A stretch of DNA of 57,247 bases from Sediminimonas sp. (GTDB taxonomy: Bacteria > Pseudomonadota > Alphaproteobacteria > Rhodobacterales > Rhodobacteraceae): contig NZ_JAGXFK010000045.1 in assembly GCF_024637375.1 (NCBI RefSeq), forward strand, positions 1 through 57,247. The letters are read 5' to 3'. The translations under genes were made by a program, and so were the position numbers. The stretch's first letter is position 1; every line of letters starts with the position of its first letter. The notes below the pieces were generated by a model. That model did no database searches and was not told the origin of the DNA. It was given only the letters and a program-made list of their open reading frames with translations. Below are positions 25,837 to 37,127 of the stretch, one piece after another.

Positions 25837-26714
25837 CGGTTCGCCAACACGACCAGTGCCAGCCCCGCCAGCAGCATCGGCAGCGACAGAAGCTGCCCCA
25901 TGCTCAGCCCCCAGTCGCCGAGGCGCAGCACATGACCCAGCGGGTTGTCTTGGGTGATGAACTGCGCATCGGCCTGCCGGAAATGCTCGATCACGAGGCG
26001 CGCGGCGCCGTAGCCGGCCAGGAACACCCCGGTGATGCGGCCCGGCACCCGCAGCGCACCGCGGCGAAAGCCCAGCCACAACAGCACCGCCAGAAGCACC
26101 GCGCCCTCAAGCGCCGCCTCGTAAAGCTGTGAAGGATGGCGCGCGCAGATTTCGCCCAAAGGTTGGCCGCAGGCCTGCGCGGCAGCGCCGGGAAAGGCCA
26201 CGCCCCAGGGCAGGTCGGTCGGCCGGCCCCAAAGCTCGGCGTTGATGAAATTGGCGATCCGGCCCAGCACAAGCCCGGCCGGCACGCCCAGGACAATCGC
26301 GTCGGATGCCGAAAGCCGCGGCACGCGGTGGCGTGCCGTCCAGGCCAGTCCCGCGACCACCACGCCCAGGAAGCCGCCGTGAAACGACATGCCCCCCTGC
26401 CAGATGCGCAGGATTTCGACAGGGTTCTGCAGGTAATAGCCCGGTTGGTAGAACAGGACGAATCCCAACCGTCCGCCAAGGATGATGCCCACCACCACCC
26501 ATGTCAGCAGGTCCTCGACCTGTGCGGGCGTCATCGGCGGGGTTTGCCCGGGCCAGAGTGCCGGGCGCCGCAGTGCCGCGACCGAGGTGCGCCAGGCGAT
26601 GATAATGCCCACGATATAAGCCAGCGCGTACCAGCGCAGCGCCAGTTCGAGCCCGAAGAGGGGAATCGTGAATATCTCGGGCGAGATGTCGGGAAAGGGG
26701 ATCATGGCCAGCAT
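25821..26714 (-). CDS. lgt: Prolipoprotein diacylglyceryl transferase
   Basis: Inner-membrane enzyme that attaches diacylglycerol to the lipobox Cys of prolipoproteins. The 297-residue product has seven or so membrane helices and the Lgt hallmarks LRWYALAYIVGIIIAWR near 26-42, GGRLGFVLFYQPGYYLQNP near 80-98, MSFHGGFLGVVVAG near 110-123 and GRIANFINAELWGRPTDLPW near 150-169. ATG 26714 is used; 26705 is a second option. It is divergent from the ubiK-like gene (96-base gap) and upstream of midA and pgeF. Confidence 0.96.
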   Translation of the reverse strand: MLAMIPFPDISPEIFTIPLFGLELALRWYALAYIVGIIIAWRTSVAALRRPALWPGQTPPMTPAQVEDLLTWVVVGIILGGRLGFVLFYQPGYYLQNPVEILRIWQGGMSFHGGFLGVVVAGLAWTARHRVPRLSASDAIVLGVPAGLVLGRIANFINAELWGRPTDLPWGVAFPGAAAQACGQPLGEICARHPSQLYEAALEGAVLLAVLLWLGFRRGALRVPGRITGVFLAGYGAARLVIEHFRQADAQFITQDNPLGHVLRLGDWGLSMGQLLSLPMLLAGLALVVLANRWSRA

Positions 26715-26810
26715 GTGGGGTCACCTGCCTTGCGTGTGGGACGATGTCGCGCTTGTGGCCGGGGCGGCCGCGCTCCATATAGGGGGTAAAGCCAAAGCCG
26801 GAGACCCGCA

Positions 26811-27107
26811 ATGCAGACGCGCAACAAGTTTCTCGATGACATGTCGCAACTGATGACCAATGCCATGGGCGTGGCGCAGGGCGCGCGTACCGAGGCCGAA
26901 ACGGCGATGAAATCCATGATCGACCGCTGGCTGGCCGAGCGCGATTTCGTCACCCGCGAGGAGTTCGACGCCGTTCGCGCCATGGCGCAGAAGGCGCGCG
27001 AGGAGAATGAGGCGCTCAAGGCGCGTCTTGATGCGCTGGAGACTGCGCAGGCCGAAAAGGGCGCCAGCAGCAAGAAACGCGCCGGCGGCACTGGCGCGAA
27101 GCGCTGA
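26811..27107 (+). CDS. UbiK-like accessory factor (BMFP domain)
   Basis: Small coiled-coil protein of 98 residues resembling UbiK/YqiC, a factor for aerobic ubiquinone synthesis that binds lipid metabolons. It shows NKFLDDMSQLMTNAMGVAQG at 5-24 (amphipathic), then MIDRWLAERDFVTREEFDAV near 36-55 and a trimeric coiled coil up to about 83; the tail is Lys/Gly-rich. The alphaproteobacterial branch is annotated as DUF526/BMFP. It is divergent from lgt and convergent with pheA. Confidence 0.85.
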   Translation: MQTRNKFLDDMSQLMTNAMGVAQGARTEAETAMKSMIDRWLAERDFVTREEFDAVRAMAQKAREENEALKARLDALETAQAEKGASSKKRAGGTGAKR

Positions 27108-27140
27108 CAGCCGCCGGGGTGAACCGGGGCGGCCGGCGAC

Positions 27141-27974
27141 TCAGCGGCGTTTCGGATCGGCCGGGTAGACGCCCAGAACCTCGATATAAGAGGTGAAATA
27201 GGCCAGTTCGTCCATCGCCAGGCGCACGTTCTCGTCGTCGGGGTGGCCTTCGATATCGGCATAGAACTGTGTCGCGGTGAACGAGCCGTCGATCATGTAG
27301 CTTTCCAGCTTGGTCATGTTGACGCCATTGGTGGCGAACCCGCCCATGGCCTTGTAGAGCGCGGCGGGAATGTTGCGCACTTCGAAAACGAAACTGGTCA
27401 TCATCCCCGCCTCGCCGCGGCGTGACCGGTCGGGCTCGCGCGCCATCAACAGGAACCGCGTGGTGTTGTTGTGATTGTCCTCGATATGGCGTGCCAGCAG
27501 ATCCAGCCCGTAGATATCGCCGGCCAGGTCGCCGGCCAGTGCCGCCAGCGATGGGTCGCCCTTTTCGGCCACCAGCTTGGCCGACCCGGCGGTGTCGGCC
27601 CCGATAACGCGGTGGATGCCGTGGCGGCGCAGGAAGTCCTTGCACTGGCCCAGCAGCATGGTGTGGCTCATGGCATGGGTGATCTGGTCGAGCCGCGCGC
27701 CGGGCACCGCCAGCAGGTTGATATGCACGCGCACGAAGGCTTCGTCGATGATGTGCAGCCCTGATTGCGGCAACAGCGAATGGATGTCGGCCACGCGCCC
27801 GTAGGTCGAGTTTTCCACCGGCAGCATCGCCAGGTCGGCGCGGCCCTCGCGCACCGCTTCGATTGCATCTTCGAAGGTACGGCAGGGCAGTGCCTCCATG
27901 TCTGGGCGGGCGATGTGGCAGGCCTGGTGGGAATAGGCGCCCGGCTCGCCCTGGAACGCGATTCGGTTGGTCAT
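27141..27974 (-). CDS. pheA: Prephenate dehydratase
   Basis: Converts prephenate to phenylpyruvate in phenylalanine synthesis. The 277-residue product is monofunctional (no chorismate mutase domain). The catalytic domain starts IAFQGEPGAYSHQAC, contains LPVENSTYGRVADIHSLL near 56-73 and ends with HNNTTRFLLMA near 167-177, whose Thr-Arg-Phe motif is the active-site signature. The ACT regulatory domain (about 190-270) holds ALYKAMGGFATNGVNMTKLE and YADIEGHPDDENVRLAM. It is convergent with the ubiK-like gene and divergent from the cytochrome gene. Confidence 0.96.
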   Translation of the reverse strand: MTNRIAFQGEPGAYSHQACHIARPDMEALPCRTFEDAIEAVREGRADLAMLPVENSTYGRVADIHSLLPQSGLHIIDEAFVRVHINLLAVPGARLDQITHAMSHTMLLGQCKDFLRRHGIHRVIGADTAGSAKLVAEKGDPSLAALAGDLAGDIYGLDLLARHIEDNHNNTTRFLLMAREPDRSRRGEAGMMTSFVFEVRNIPAALYKAMGGFATNGVNMTKLESYMIDGSFTATQFYADIEGHPDDENVRLAMDELAYFTSYIEVLGVYPADPKRR

Positions 27975-28097
27975 TTAAGGTAATTTCCTTCGATCTGGCG
28001 AGGGCGCGGTCGTTTGGTCGCGCAAACTACACCTTGCGCAAGACAAGGTGAAGCGGATAGATAGCGCCGCAGACAGCTTCTAACGGACGGGCGAGAC

Positions 28098-28619
28098 ATG
28101 CTTGACACGATGACCCTTACCAAGACCGTCGGCGCATTCTGCGGGGCGCTTCTGGTATTCCTGCTCGGCAATTGGGCCGCTGAACTGATCTACCAGACGG
28201 AGGGCGGCCACGGCGGTGAGCATGCCCAAGGCTATGTGATCGAAACCGCCGACGCCGAAGCGCCCGCCGAGCCAGAGCAGGAGGCGCCCGACTTCGGCGA
28301 AGTTTTCGCATCCGCCGATCCCGGCAAGGGCGAGCGCGTGTTCAACAAGTGCCGCGCCTGTCACACGATCGAGGACGGCGCCAACGGCACCGGCCCGCAC
28401 CTTTTCGGCGTGGTCGGCCGCGATGTGAGCAGCGTGGAAGGCTTCAGCTACTCGGGCGCCCTGAGCGAGGCGGCCGATGTGTGGACACCCGAGAACCTGA
28501 GCGCCTTCCTGGAAAACCCGTCCGGTTTCGCCCCGGGCACCAAGATGGGGTTTGCCGGGCTGGGCGATATCGAGGACCGCGCCAACGTGATTTCCTACCT
28601 TCAGAGCATTTCCGAATAA
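28098..28619 (+). CDS. Membrane-anchored class I cytochrome c (CycM/c552-like)
   Basis: Electron carrier bound to the inner membrane, likely between the bc1 complex and terminal oxidases. Residues 8-32 form an N-terminal membrane anchor/uncleaved signal, followed by an acidic, Pro/Ala/Glu-rich linker (about 45-70). The haem domain has KCRACHTIEDGAN (CXXCH near 84-88) and a C-terminal GTKMGFAGL whose Met is the sixth ligand. Length 173 fits the CycM/c552 type. A terminator follows at 28661. Divergent from pheA. It could pass electrons to an aa3 or the cbb3 oxidase encoded here. Confidence 0.92.
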   Translation: MLDTMTLTKTVGAFCGALLVFLLGNWAAELIYQTEGGHGGEHAQGYVIETADAEAPAEPEQEAPDFGEVFASADPGKGERVFNKCRACHTIEDGANGTGPHLFGVVGRDVSSVEGFSYSGALSEAADVWTPENLSAFLENPSGFAPGTKMGFAGLGDIEDRANVISYLQSISE

Positions 28620-28660
28620 CCCGCGATCCCCGCACCATGCCGGGGACGGAGCGATACCAG

Positions 28661-28692
28661 GGCCGCCATCCCGACCGGGGACGGCGGCCTTT
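28661..28692 (+). terminator. Intrinsic terminator of the cytochrome c gene
   Basis: Stem GGCCGCC (28661-28667) with GGCGGCC (28683-28689), extended inside by TCCC/GGGG pairing, is followed by TTTCGCTT. It lies 42 bases after the cytochrome stop. A second, weaker hairpin (TCCCCG...CGGGGA) sits just upstream. Confidence 0.78.
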
Positions 28693-28832
28693 CGCTTGTC
28701 CGGGGAATGACGCCGGCATTATCAAGACGATGTGAGGTGAAGCCGCTTGAACACATGGCGCCGGCACCGTTAGCGTGACCGTCGATGCCTCCGGCCCGCC
28801 GGAGGCCCGACCGACGAGAGGGAAGAGGACAC

Positions 28833-30740
28833 ATGCGCCAGACACGCAACAGCCCGACCTCGGTGCGCTGCGCGCGGTTTTCGGCCGCCGGGCTGTTGGG
28901 CTTGCTTGCGCTGCTTGTCGCGGGGTTTGGTGACGCGGCCTACGCGGCCGAGGAGCAGAAGATCATCAAGGCGCACGGTGTTTCGACCTTTGGCGAGCTG
29001 AAATACGAGCGCGGGTTCGAGCACTTCGATTATGTCAACCCCGACGCGCCCAAGGGCGGCACCTTCTCGACCTGGGCGTTCGGCACCTTCGACAGCCTGT
29101 CGCCCTATATCCTCAAGGGCAACGCGGCGGCGTTGTCGACGGTGTTCTTCGACACGCTGATGACCGGCGGGCTGGACGAGCCCGACGCGATGTACGGGCT
29201 GGTCGCGCACACGATCGAATACCCCGAAAGCCGCGAATGGGCGATCTTCCACATGCGTCCAGAGGCGCGGTTTTCCGATGGCAGCCAGGTCACCGCCGAG
29301 GACGTGGTGTTTTCCTACGAGGCGCTGCGCGACAAGGGGCAGCCCTCGTACCGGGTACTGTTTCGGGATTTCAAAACGGTCGAGGCGCTCGGCCCCCACA
29401 AGGTGAAGTTCACCTTCAACCCCAACGGTGCGCTGCGCGAACTGCTGCTGTCGGCGGCGGGCCTGCCGATCTTTTCCAAGGACTACTACGCTGACCGTGA
29501 CTTCGGTGAATCGACGCTCGATCCGCCGCTGGGGTCGGGACCCTACATGCTGGAGGAGGTCGATGCCGGCAATTCCGTCACCTACAAGCGGCGTGACGAC
29601 TACTGGGCCAAGGATCTGAACGTGAACGTGGGCCAGAACAATTTCGCGCGCCTCAAGGTGGAATACTTCGCCGATTACACCACCGCCTTCGAGGCGTTCA
29701 AGGGCGGTGCCTATGCCTATCGCGAGGAGTTCCAGTCGCTCATCTGGGCGACTGCCTACAACTTTCCGGCCGTGCAGGAGGGCCATGTCAAGGTCGAGAC
29801 CCTGCCCGACGGGCGCCCGGCGGGCACGCAGGGCTGGTGGTTCAACCTGCGCCGCGACAAGTTCAGCGACGTGCGCGTGCGCAAGGCGATCTCCATGGCG
29901 TTCAATTTCGAGTGGTCCAACGAAAGCCTGTTTTACGGGTTGTACGAGCGCACCGACAGTCTCTGGGAGAACTCGAACCTGCAAGCTACCGGCATGCCCA
30001 GCGAGGCCGAACTGGCCCTGCTGGAGCCGTTGCGCGACCACCTGCCCGAAGCGGTGTTCACCGAACCGGCCTTCACTCCCATCGAATCCAAGCCCGGCGA
30101 CGTCGCCGACCGCCGCGTGCTGCGCCGTGCCAGCCGTCTTCTGGACAAGGCGGGCTGGACGGTGGGCGAGCGCGGCATCCGCACCAACGACCGAGGCGAG
30201 CGCCTGAGCGTCGAGATCCTCAACGATAGTGCCTCGTTCGAGCGCATCATCAACCCCTATGTGCAGAACCTCGAGCGCCTCGGGGTCGATGTGCGCTATG
30301 TGCGCGTCGACAGCGCCCAGTTGCAGGAGCGCGAGAAGAAGTTCGACTTCGACATCACTACCCGGCGCTACGCGATGTCGATGACACCGGGGATAGAACT
30401 GCGCGGCATGTTCAGCTCGGACGCGGCCACGGCGCCGGGGTCGAACAACATCGCGGGTGTATCGAACCCGGCGGTGGACAGTTTGATCAAGACGATCGAA
30501 AGCGCGGAATCGCGCGACGACCTGAAGGTCGCGGTCTCGGCGCTCGACCGGGTGCTCAGGGCGATGCACATCTGGGTGCCGCAATGGTACAAGCCCAGCC
30601 ACAACATCGCCTGGTTCGACATGTATGAACGCCCCTACGATGACAGCCCGCCGATGATGGGGTTGGGCGAGATGTCGATCTGGTGGTTCAACGCGAAAAA
30701 GCACCAGGCGTTGATCGACGCCGGCGTGTTGCGCCGCTGA
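28833..30740 (+). CDS. Peptide ABC transporter substrate-binding protein (YejA type)
   Basis: Periplasmic SBP of the family 5 oligopeptide binders. Of 635 residues, the first 41 form a signal peptide (Arg-rich start, hydrophobic [12 protein letters not shown], cleavage after AYA before AEEQK). The mature part contains [29 protein letters not shown]-type [17 protein letters not shown] near 69-85 and [21 protein letters not shown] near 351-371, which match YejA of the YejABEF importer. ATG 28833 has GGAAGAGG upstream. It begins a four-gene operon with two permeases and a double ATPase. YejABEF imports peptides such as microcin C in E. coli and contributes to peptide resistance in Brucella; the substrate here is not known. 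Confidence 0.93.
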   Translation: MRQTRNSPTSVRCARFSAAGLLGLLALLVAGFGDAAYAAEEQKIIKAHGVSTFGELKYERGFEHFDYVNPDAPKGGTFSTWAFGTFDSLSPYILKGNAAALSTVFFDTLMTGGLDEPDAMYGLVAHTIEYPESREWAIFHMRPEARFSDGSQVTAEDVVFSYEALRDKGQPSYRVLFRDFKTVEALGPHKVKFTFNPNGALRELLLSAAGLPIFSKDYYADRDFGESTLDPPLGSGPYMLEEVDAGNSVTYKRRDDYWAKDLNVNVGQNNFARLKVEYFADYTTAFEAFKGGAYAYREEFQSLIWATAYNFPAVQEGHVKVETLPDGRPAGTQGWWFNLRRDKFSDVRVRKAISMAFNFEWSNESLFYGLYERTDSLWENSNLQATGMPSEAELALLEPLRDHLPEAVFTEPAFTPIESKPGDVADRRVLRRASRLLDKAGWTVGERGIRTNDRGERLSVEILNDSASFERIINPYVQNLERLGVDVRYVRVDSAQLQEREKKFDFDITTRRYAMSMTPGIELRGMFSSDAATAPGSNNIAGVSNPAVDSLIKTIESAESRDDLKVAVSALDRVLRAMHIWVPQWYKPSHNIAWFDMYERPYDDSPPMMGLGEMSIWWFNAKKHQALIDAGVLRR

Positions 30741-30750
30741 GGGGGCGGAA

Positions 30751-31836
30751 ATGGGCGCCTATATCCTGCGCAGGGTGCTGCTGATCATTCCGACGCTGAT
30801 CGGCATCATGGTCATCAACTTCGTGCTGGTGCAGTTCGTACCCGGCGGGCCGATCGAGCAGATCGTCGCGCAGGTAAAAGGGCAGGGCGACGTGTTCCAG
30901 GGCTTTGCCGGCTCGGGCGACGCCGGCAATGCCGCCGCGGTGGCTGGCGACAGCGACTACGCCGGCGCCCGCGGCCTGCCGCCCGAGTTCATCGAGGAAC
31001 TGGAACGCGAATTCGGCTTCGACAAACCACCGCTGGAGCGGTTCTTTTCGATGATGTGGAACTACATGCGCCTCGATTTCGGCGACAGCTATTTCCGCTC
31101 GATCAGCGTGATCGACCTGGTGCTGGAAAAGATGCCGGTGTCGATCACGCTGGGGCTGTGGTCGACGCTGATCGCCTATGTCATCTCGATCCCGATGGGG
31201 ATCGGCAAGGCGGTGCGCGATGGCACCCGGTTCGACACCTGGACCAGCGCGCTGGTGATCGTGGCCTATGCCATCCCCGGCTTCTTGTTTGGCATCCTGC
31301 TTCTGGTGTTGTTCGCGGGCGGCTCCTACTGGCAGATATTCCCGCTCAGGGGGCTGACCTCGGACAATTGGGAGAGCCTGAGCCTGATGGGCAAGGTGGT
31401 CGACTACCTGTGGCACATCGCGCTGCCGGTGACGGCCTCGACCATATCGGCCTTTGCCACGCTGACCCTGCTGACCAAGAACAGCTTTCTCGACGAGATC
31501 AAGAAACACTATGTCATGACCGCCCGCGCCAAGGGGCTGAGCGAGGCCCGCGTGCTTTACGGCCATGTGTTTCGCAACGCGATGCTGATCGTGATCGCCG
31601 GGTTTCCGGCGGTGTTCATCGGCGTGTTCTTCGGCGGCTCGCTGATCATCGAGACGATCTTTTCGCTCGATGGCCTGGGCCGGCTGGGTTTCGAGGCGGC
31701 GGTGGCGCGCGACTACCCGGTGATCTTCGGCACGTTGTTCATCTTCGGGCTGATCGGGCTGGTCGTCGGCATCCTGTCGGACCTGATGTATGTCTTCGTC
31801 GATCCGCGCATCGACTTCGAGAAGCGGGAGGGGTAG
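30751..31836 (+). CDS. Peptide ABC transporter permease (YejB type)
   Basis: Inner-membrane permease of 361 residues, ten bases after the SBP gene. [20 protein letters not shown] opens the first helix; a large periplasmic insert at about 45-95 contains a repeated Gly/Asp-rich segment typical of YejB, then [20 protein letters not shown] near 132-151 and the EAA loop ([20 protein letters not shown] near 260-279) that docks to the ATPase. Pairs with YejE to form the channel. Confidence 0.93.
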   Translation: MGAYILRRVLLIIPTLIGIMVINFVLVQFVPGGPIEQIVAQVKGQGDVFQGFAGSGDAGNAAAVAGDSDYAGARGLPPEFIEELEREFGFDKPPLERFFSMMWNYMRLDFGDSYFRSISVIDLVLEKMPVSITLGLWSTLIAYVISIPMGIGKAVRDGTRFDTWTSALVIVAYAIPGFLFGILLLVLFAGGSYWQIFPLRGLTSDNWESLSLMGKVVDYLWHIALPVTASTISAFATLTLLTKNSFLDEIKKHYVMTARAKGLSEARVLYGHVFRNAMLIVIAGFPAVFIGVFFGGSLIIETIFSLDGLGRLGFEAAVARDYPVIFGTLFIFGLIGLVVGILSDLMYVFVDPRIDFEKREG

Positions 31837-31864
31837 CGGATGCGCGTGGCGGCAGCGGCGAAAT

Positions 31865-31924
31865 GGGGGCGCTGCCCCCTCGCCCTTCGGGCTCACCCCC
31901 GGGATAGTTGTGGCCAGAAGAAGC
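31865..31924 (+). repeat. Structured intergenic repeat, copy A (in yej operon)
   Basis: The gap between the two permease genes holds GGGGGCGCTGCCCCC (31865-31879, a six-base-pair hairpin), then a second hairpin GCCC-TTC-GGGC (31882-31892), then ACCCCCGGGATAGTTGTGG and CCAGAAGAAGC ending at 31924. The same plan recurs at 54929 and, as a partial copy, at 51760. It begins 28 bases past the yejB stop. Confidence 0.75.
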
Positions 31925-31940
31925 GCCGTGAGGGCGCGCG

Positions 31941-33043
31941 ATGAGGATGTCGCCGCTCAACCGGCGCCGCTGGCGCAATTTTCGCCGCAACGGGCGCGCG
32001 TTCTGGTCGTTGATCATATTCTCGGTGTTGTTCGGGCTGTCGCTGTTCGCCGAGTTCATCGCGAACGACAAGCCGATCCTGGTGCAATACCGCGGCGAGT
32101 TTTTCACCCCGATCTTCAGCTTCTACCCCGAAACCGCGTTCGGCGGCGATTTCCAGACCGAGGCGATCTATCGCGATCCCGAGGTGCAGTGCCTGATAGC
32201 CACCGGCGGGATGGACGCCTGTTTCGACCGACCGTCGGAATTGATCGAGCAGTCCGAGACAGGGATGGTCGACGGCAAGGCCATCGCGGCGGGTTGGGCG
32301 CTGTGGCCGCCGATCCCCTATTCCTACCAGACCACTGTCGACCGGCCCGGCGCGGCGCCCTTGCCGCCCAATTCACAGAACCTGCTGGGCACCGACGACA
32401 CCAAGCGCGATGTGCTGGCGCGGGTGATCTACGGCTTTCGGCTGTCGGTGCTGTTCACGTTGCTGGTCACCACGCTGGCCAGCCTGATCGGCATCACGGC
32501 GGGAGCGGTACAGGGGTTTTTCGGCGGCTGGCTGGACCTGATATTCCAGCGCATCATCGAGATATGGGGCGCCACGCCGGCGCTTTATGTGATCATCATC
32601 CTGTTCGCGATCCTGGGGCGCGGGTTCTGGCTGCTGGTGTTCATCATGGTGCTGTTCGGGTGGACGGCGCTGGTAGGCGTGGTACGGGCCGAGTTCCTGC
32701 GGGCGCGCAACCTGGAGTACGTGCGCGCGGCCAAGGCCCTGGGCGTCAGCAACATGGTGATCATGTTCCGCCACATGCTGCCCAACGCGATGGTGGCGAC
32801 GCTGACCATGCTGCCTTTCATCGTCACCGGTACCATCGCGACGCTGGCCAGCCTCGATTTCCTGGGCTTCGGGCTGCCGTCGTCGGCGCCCAGCCTGGGC
32901 GAGTTGACGTTGCAGGCAAAGCAGAACCTTCAAGCGCCGTGGTTGGCGTTCACCGCGTTTTTCACCTTTGCCATCATGTTGTCGCTGCTGGTGTTCATCT
33001 TCGAGGGCGTGCGCGATGCCTTCGACCCGAGAAAGACGTTCCA

Positions 33044-33047
<4 letters not shown>
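31941..33047 (+). CDS. Peptide ABC transporter permease (YejE type)
   Basis: Second permease, 368 residues. The N-terminus MRMSPLNRRRWRNFRRNGRA is basic, followed by the first helix SLIIFSVLFGLSLFAEFIAN; a periplasmic loop (about 45-145) contains YRDPEVQCLIATGGMDACFD, and LLGTDDTKRDVLARVIYGFR near 148-167 is the conserved entry to the transport domain. The EAA loop is RAAKALGVSNMVIMFRHMLP near 263-282. It overlaps the ATPase gene by four bases. It lies 104 bases after yejB, the gap that carries repeat copy A. Confidence 0.93.
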
Positions 33048-34633
<1,586 letters not shown>

Positions 34634-34685
34634 GGGCACGGTGCGAACTGAATGAACATGATTGAACGCACCGCGCCGGCCATCC

Positions 34686-35645
34686 TCATTGCCCGGCAAC
34701 ACCGCCGCGGGGCAGATCCGACAGGTCGATCGCCACGGCGGCATGGTCGCTGGCATGGGGGCGGTGGCGGCCCACGCCCGGCAGGCGCGGGCCGGAGGCG
34801 CGCGCGACCTCGGCGCCCATGCCGGCGCGGATGATGCGTGGTACCGCGTCGGCAAAGCGGTCTGCCAGCACCGGGCTGGCCAGCATCGCGTCGGGGCGGC
34901 CGTAGAGTCGCTCGTGCGGCTCGTACCATGACCAGCGGTCTTGCGCGGGCAGGCGGGCCATCAGGTCAACGCTGAACGGCGGCAGGATCGGTGCGATGGC
35001 GCGATTGCGGTGGTTTTCCCGCGCCGGTTCGTTAAGGTCGCCGAGGATCAGCCAGGGCACCCGCGCGGGCGCCCCGACGTGGCGAGCCACCAATGCGCGC
35101 AGCGCCTGCGCCTCGGCGCGGCGCACCGGCCAGACGGCGCACGGATCGGGGTACGGGGCCTTCAGGTGCACGATGAACAGCCACAGCGCGCCCACCTGCA
35201 CCACCAGGCAGTCGCGCCGAAACACGCGCTGGTCGGGGTCGATGCCGTCGGGCGGCTCGACACCAAGGCCGCGCGGTGTGGCGTCAGCATGCGAGATGAC
35301 CGTGTCCAGGGGGCGGCGGCTCATCACCGCCACGTCCAGCCCGCGCCCGTCATTGCCGGGCAGGCAGTGGCGCACGGGGTAGGGTGCGGCGCCCGCCGGG
35401 ACCAGGTAGCGGTCGTGGAAATGGTCCAGCGTGTCCTGATCGAAAACCTCTTGCAAGGCGACGATATCCGCGTCGGCGCGGGCCAGCACCGTGGCCGTGA
35501 GGCGCCGGTCCGCGGGGTCGAGCGCGACGGCCCCTTCGGCGGCGTCCTCGGGCACGTCGGCATCGCGCGCCCCGTCAAGCGTGGCGTGCCCGCGCCCGTC
35601 GCGGCGCAGGCGCATGTTCTGGACGTTGAACGTGACGATACGCAT
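34686..35645 (-). CDS. Endonuclease/exonuclease/phosphatase (EEP) family protein
   Basis: Metal-dependent phosphodiesterase fold of 319 residues. It shows MRIVTFNVQNM at the N-terminus, ADIVALQEVFDQ near 61-72 with the catalytic Glu, ALWLFIVHLKAPYPD near 154-168, PWLILGDLNEPAREN near 199-213 with the Asp-X-Asn pair, and HASDHAAVAID near 297-307 with the Asp-His pair. Substrate cannot be inferred; family members include DNases, sphingomyelinases and inositol phosphatases. No signal peptide is seen, so it is probably cytoplasmic. It is convergent with the yej operon and downstream of hemN. Confidence 0.88.
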   Translation of the reverse strand: MRIVTFNVQNMRLRRDGRGHATLDGARDADVPEDAAEGAVALDPADRRLTATVLARADADIVALQEVFDQDTLDHFHDRYLVPAGAAPYPVRHCLPGNDGRGLDVAVMSRRPLDTVISHADATPRGLGVEPPDGIDPDQRVFRRDCLVVQVGALWLFIVHLKAPYPDPCAVWPVRRAEAQALRALVARHVGAPARVPWLILGDLNEPARENHRNRAIAPILPPFSVDLMARLPAQDRWSWYEPHERLYGRPDAMLASPVLADRFADAVPRIIRAGMGAEVARASGPRLPGVGRHRPHASDHAAVAIDLSDLPRGGVAGQ

Positions 35646-35709
35646 TTCATGGCCCCCGCGGCAGCGTGCCAGCGTGCCAGCAGGCGGCGGCGGCAAGGGG
35701 CGGCCAGCC

Positions 35710-37071
35710 TCAGATGGCTGAACTGTGACCGGCCTTGCTAAGCTCGTAGGCGTCGAAGCTACGCGCGACCATCCGCGTCAGCGCCCGCGCCTCGGGTGGA
35801 ATGAACAGGCGCTCGGGCGTCACGTCCAGCACGTCGGGGAAGGCGCGGGCGGTTTCCTCGAACATCTCCGCCACCTGCGCTTGCGGTACTGCGAACCGCT
35901 CGGCGATCTCGGCCGCGTCGATGCGGAAATCGCACATCAGCGCCTCGATCATGCGGCCGCGCATGTGATCCTCGGCGGTGAAGGAATGACCCTTGGTCGT
36001 GGCGAACAGCCCCTCACGGATACGCCCGGTATAGGCGCCGGTGGCCGGGGCGTTCTGGGCATAGCCCTGCGGAAACCGCGAGATCGACGAGGCGCCCAGC
36101 CCGATTAGCACCTCGGCCGGATCATCGGTGTAGCCCTGGAAGTTGCGGCGCAACTGCCCGGCCTTCTGCGCCACGGTCAGCCCGTCGGATGGGGTGGCGA
36201 AATGGTCGATCCCGATCTCGGCGTAATTGTCCCACAGGAACAGCTTGCGTGCGGTCTCGAACAATTCCAGCCGCTCCTGCGGGGTGGGCAGGGCATCCGA
36301 CGGGATCAGTTGCTGCCGCTTGGCCATCCACGGCACATGCGCGTAGCCGTAAAGCGCGACGCGGTCGGGGTTGAGTGACAGCAGCTTTTGCACGCTTTCG
36401 GTGATGCGCGCGCCCGACTGATGCGGCAGCCCGTATAGGATGTCGGCGTTCAAGCTGTGCACGCCGTGGGCGCGGATCGCCTCGATCGTGTCGCGGGTGA
36501 CTTCGTAGCTTTGCAGCCGCCCGATGGAGTGCTGAATTTCCTCGTTGAAATCCTGCACCCCGACCGAGGCGCGGTTCATCCCCGCCGCCGCCAGCGCGGC
36601 GAGCCGGTCCTCTTCGACCTCGTTGGGGTCGATCTCGACCGAGAACTCGTAGTGGTCGGAAAACGGGGCGATCTCGGCCACGGCGCCGGCGAGATCGCGA
36701 ATCATGCCGGCGGACAAAAGGGTGGGCGTGCCCCCGCCCCAGTGCAGGCGGGAGAGGCGCACGCCGTCGGGGAGGGAACGCCCCAGCATCGCCAGTTCGG
36801 TCTTGAGAGTTTCCAGATAAGCGGCCACCGGCGCCTGCGATTGCGTGCCTTGCGTGCGGCAGGCGCAGAACCAGCACAACCGCCGGCAGAACGGTATATG
36901 CAGGTAGAGCGAGATATCGGCGCCGGCCGGGATCGCCCCGACCCAGTCGGAGAAATGGGCCGCCCCCACGTCGTGCGAGAAATGCGGCGCAGTCGGGTAG
37001 CTGGTGTAGCGCGGCACCTTCGCGTCAAACAGCCCCAGCTTTGCGAGTTGTGTTTTGGTCTCCATGTGCAT
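35710..37071 (-). CDS. hemN: Oxygen-independent coproporphyrinogen III dehydrogenase
   Basis: Radical SAM enzyme that decarboxylates coproporphyrinogen III under low oxygen. About 453 residues. LFDAKVPRYTSYPTAPHFS near 14-32 is the HemN N-terminus; the cluster-binding motif HIPFCRRLCWFCACRTQG near 59-76 has CX3CX2C plus the extra Cys of true HemN. SRLHWGGGTPTLLS lies near 108-121 and NRASVGVQDFN near 166-176. Start is ATG 37071 or 37065. An FNR box centred 36 bases upstream is shared with fnrL. HemF at 51880 is the oxygen-dependent counterpart. Confidence 0.95.
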   Translation of the reverse strand: MHMETKTQLAKLGLFDAKVPRYTSYPTAPHFSHDVGAAHFSDWVGAIPAGADISLYLHIPFCRRLCWFCACRTQGTQSQAPVAAYLETLKTELAMLGRSLPDGVRLSRLHWGGGTPTLLSAGMIRDLAGAVAEIAPFSDHYEFSVEIDPNEVEEDRLAALAAAGMNRASVGVQDFNEEIQHSIGRLQSYEVTRDTIEAIRAHGVHSLNADILYGLPHQSGARITESVQKLLSLNPDRVALYGYAHVPWMAKRQQLIPSDALPTPQERLELFETARKLFLWDNYAEIGIDHFATPSDGLTVAQKAGQLRRNFQGYTDDPAEVLIGLGASSISRFPQGYAQNAPATGAYTGRIREGLFATTKGHSFTAEDHMRGRMIEALMCDFRIDAAEIAERFAVPQAQVAEMFEETARAFPDVLDVTPERLFIPPEARALTRMVARSFDAYELSKAGHSSAI

Positions 37072-37100
37072 ACGCTTAGCCAAGGGCTTGGGGACATTCC

Positions 37101-37114
37101 TTGACCCAGATCAA
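37101..37114. promoter_or_regulatory. FNR (FnrL) box between hemN and fnrL
   Basis: TTGACCCAGATCAA fits TTGA-N6-TCAA with two full half-sites. It lies 30 bases upstream of the hemN start and only 13 bases before the fnrL start, so it may activate hemN while repressing fnrL itself (autoregulation; inference from position). Confidence 0.85.
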
Positions 37115-37127
37115 GCGCGCGAAGAGA

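Noticed and set aside
25837-26079. Extended N-terminus of the MidA-like protein running into lgt
   Set aside because: The extra residues are out-of-frame lgt sequence, Arg/Ala/Gly rich and unlike any MidA N-terminus.
28621-28647. REP unit after the cytochrome gene
   Set aside because: TCCCCG...CGGGGA resembles REP unit 4 but lacks the flanks and is shorter; treated as part of the terminator region.
28770-30704. 644-codon minus-strand open frame opposite the yejA-type gene
   Set aside because: Antisense to a secreted binding protein with clear signal peptide and family motifs.
37101-37127. Longer N-terminus for FnrL starting at TTG 37101
   Set aside because: Overlaps the FNR box exactly; ATG 37128/37131 gives the usual FnrL N-terminus.
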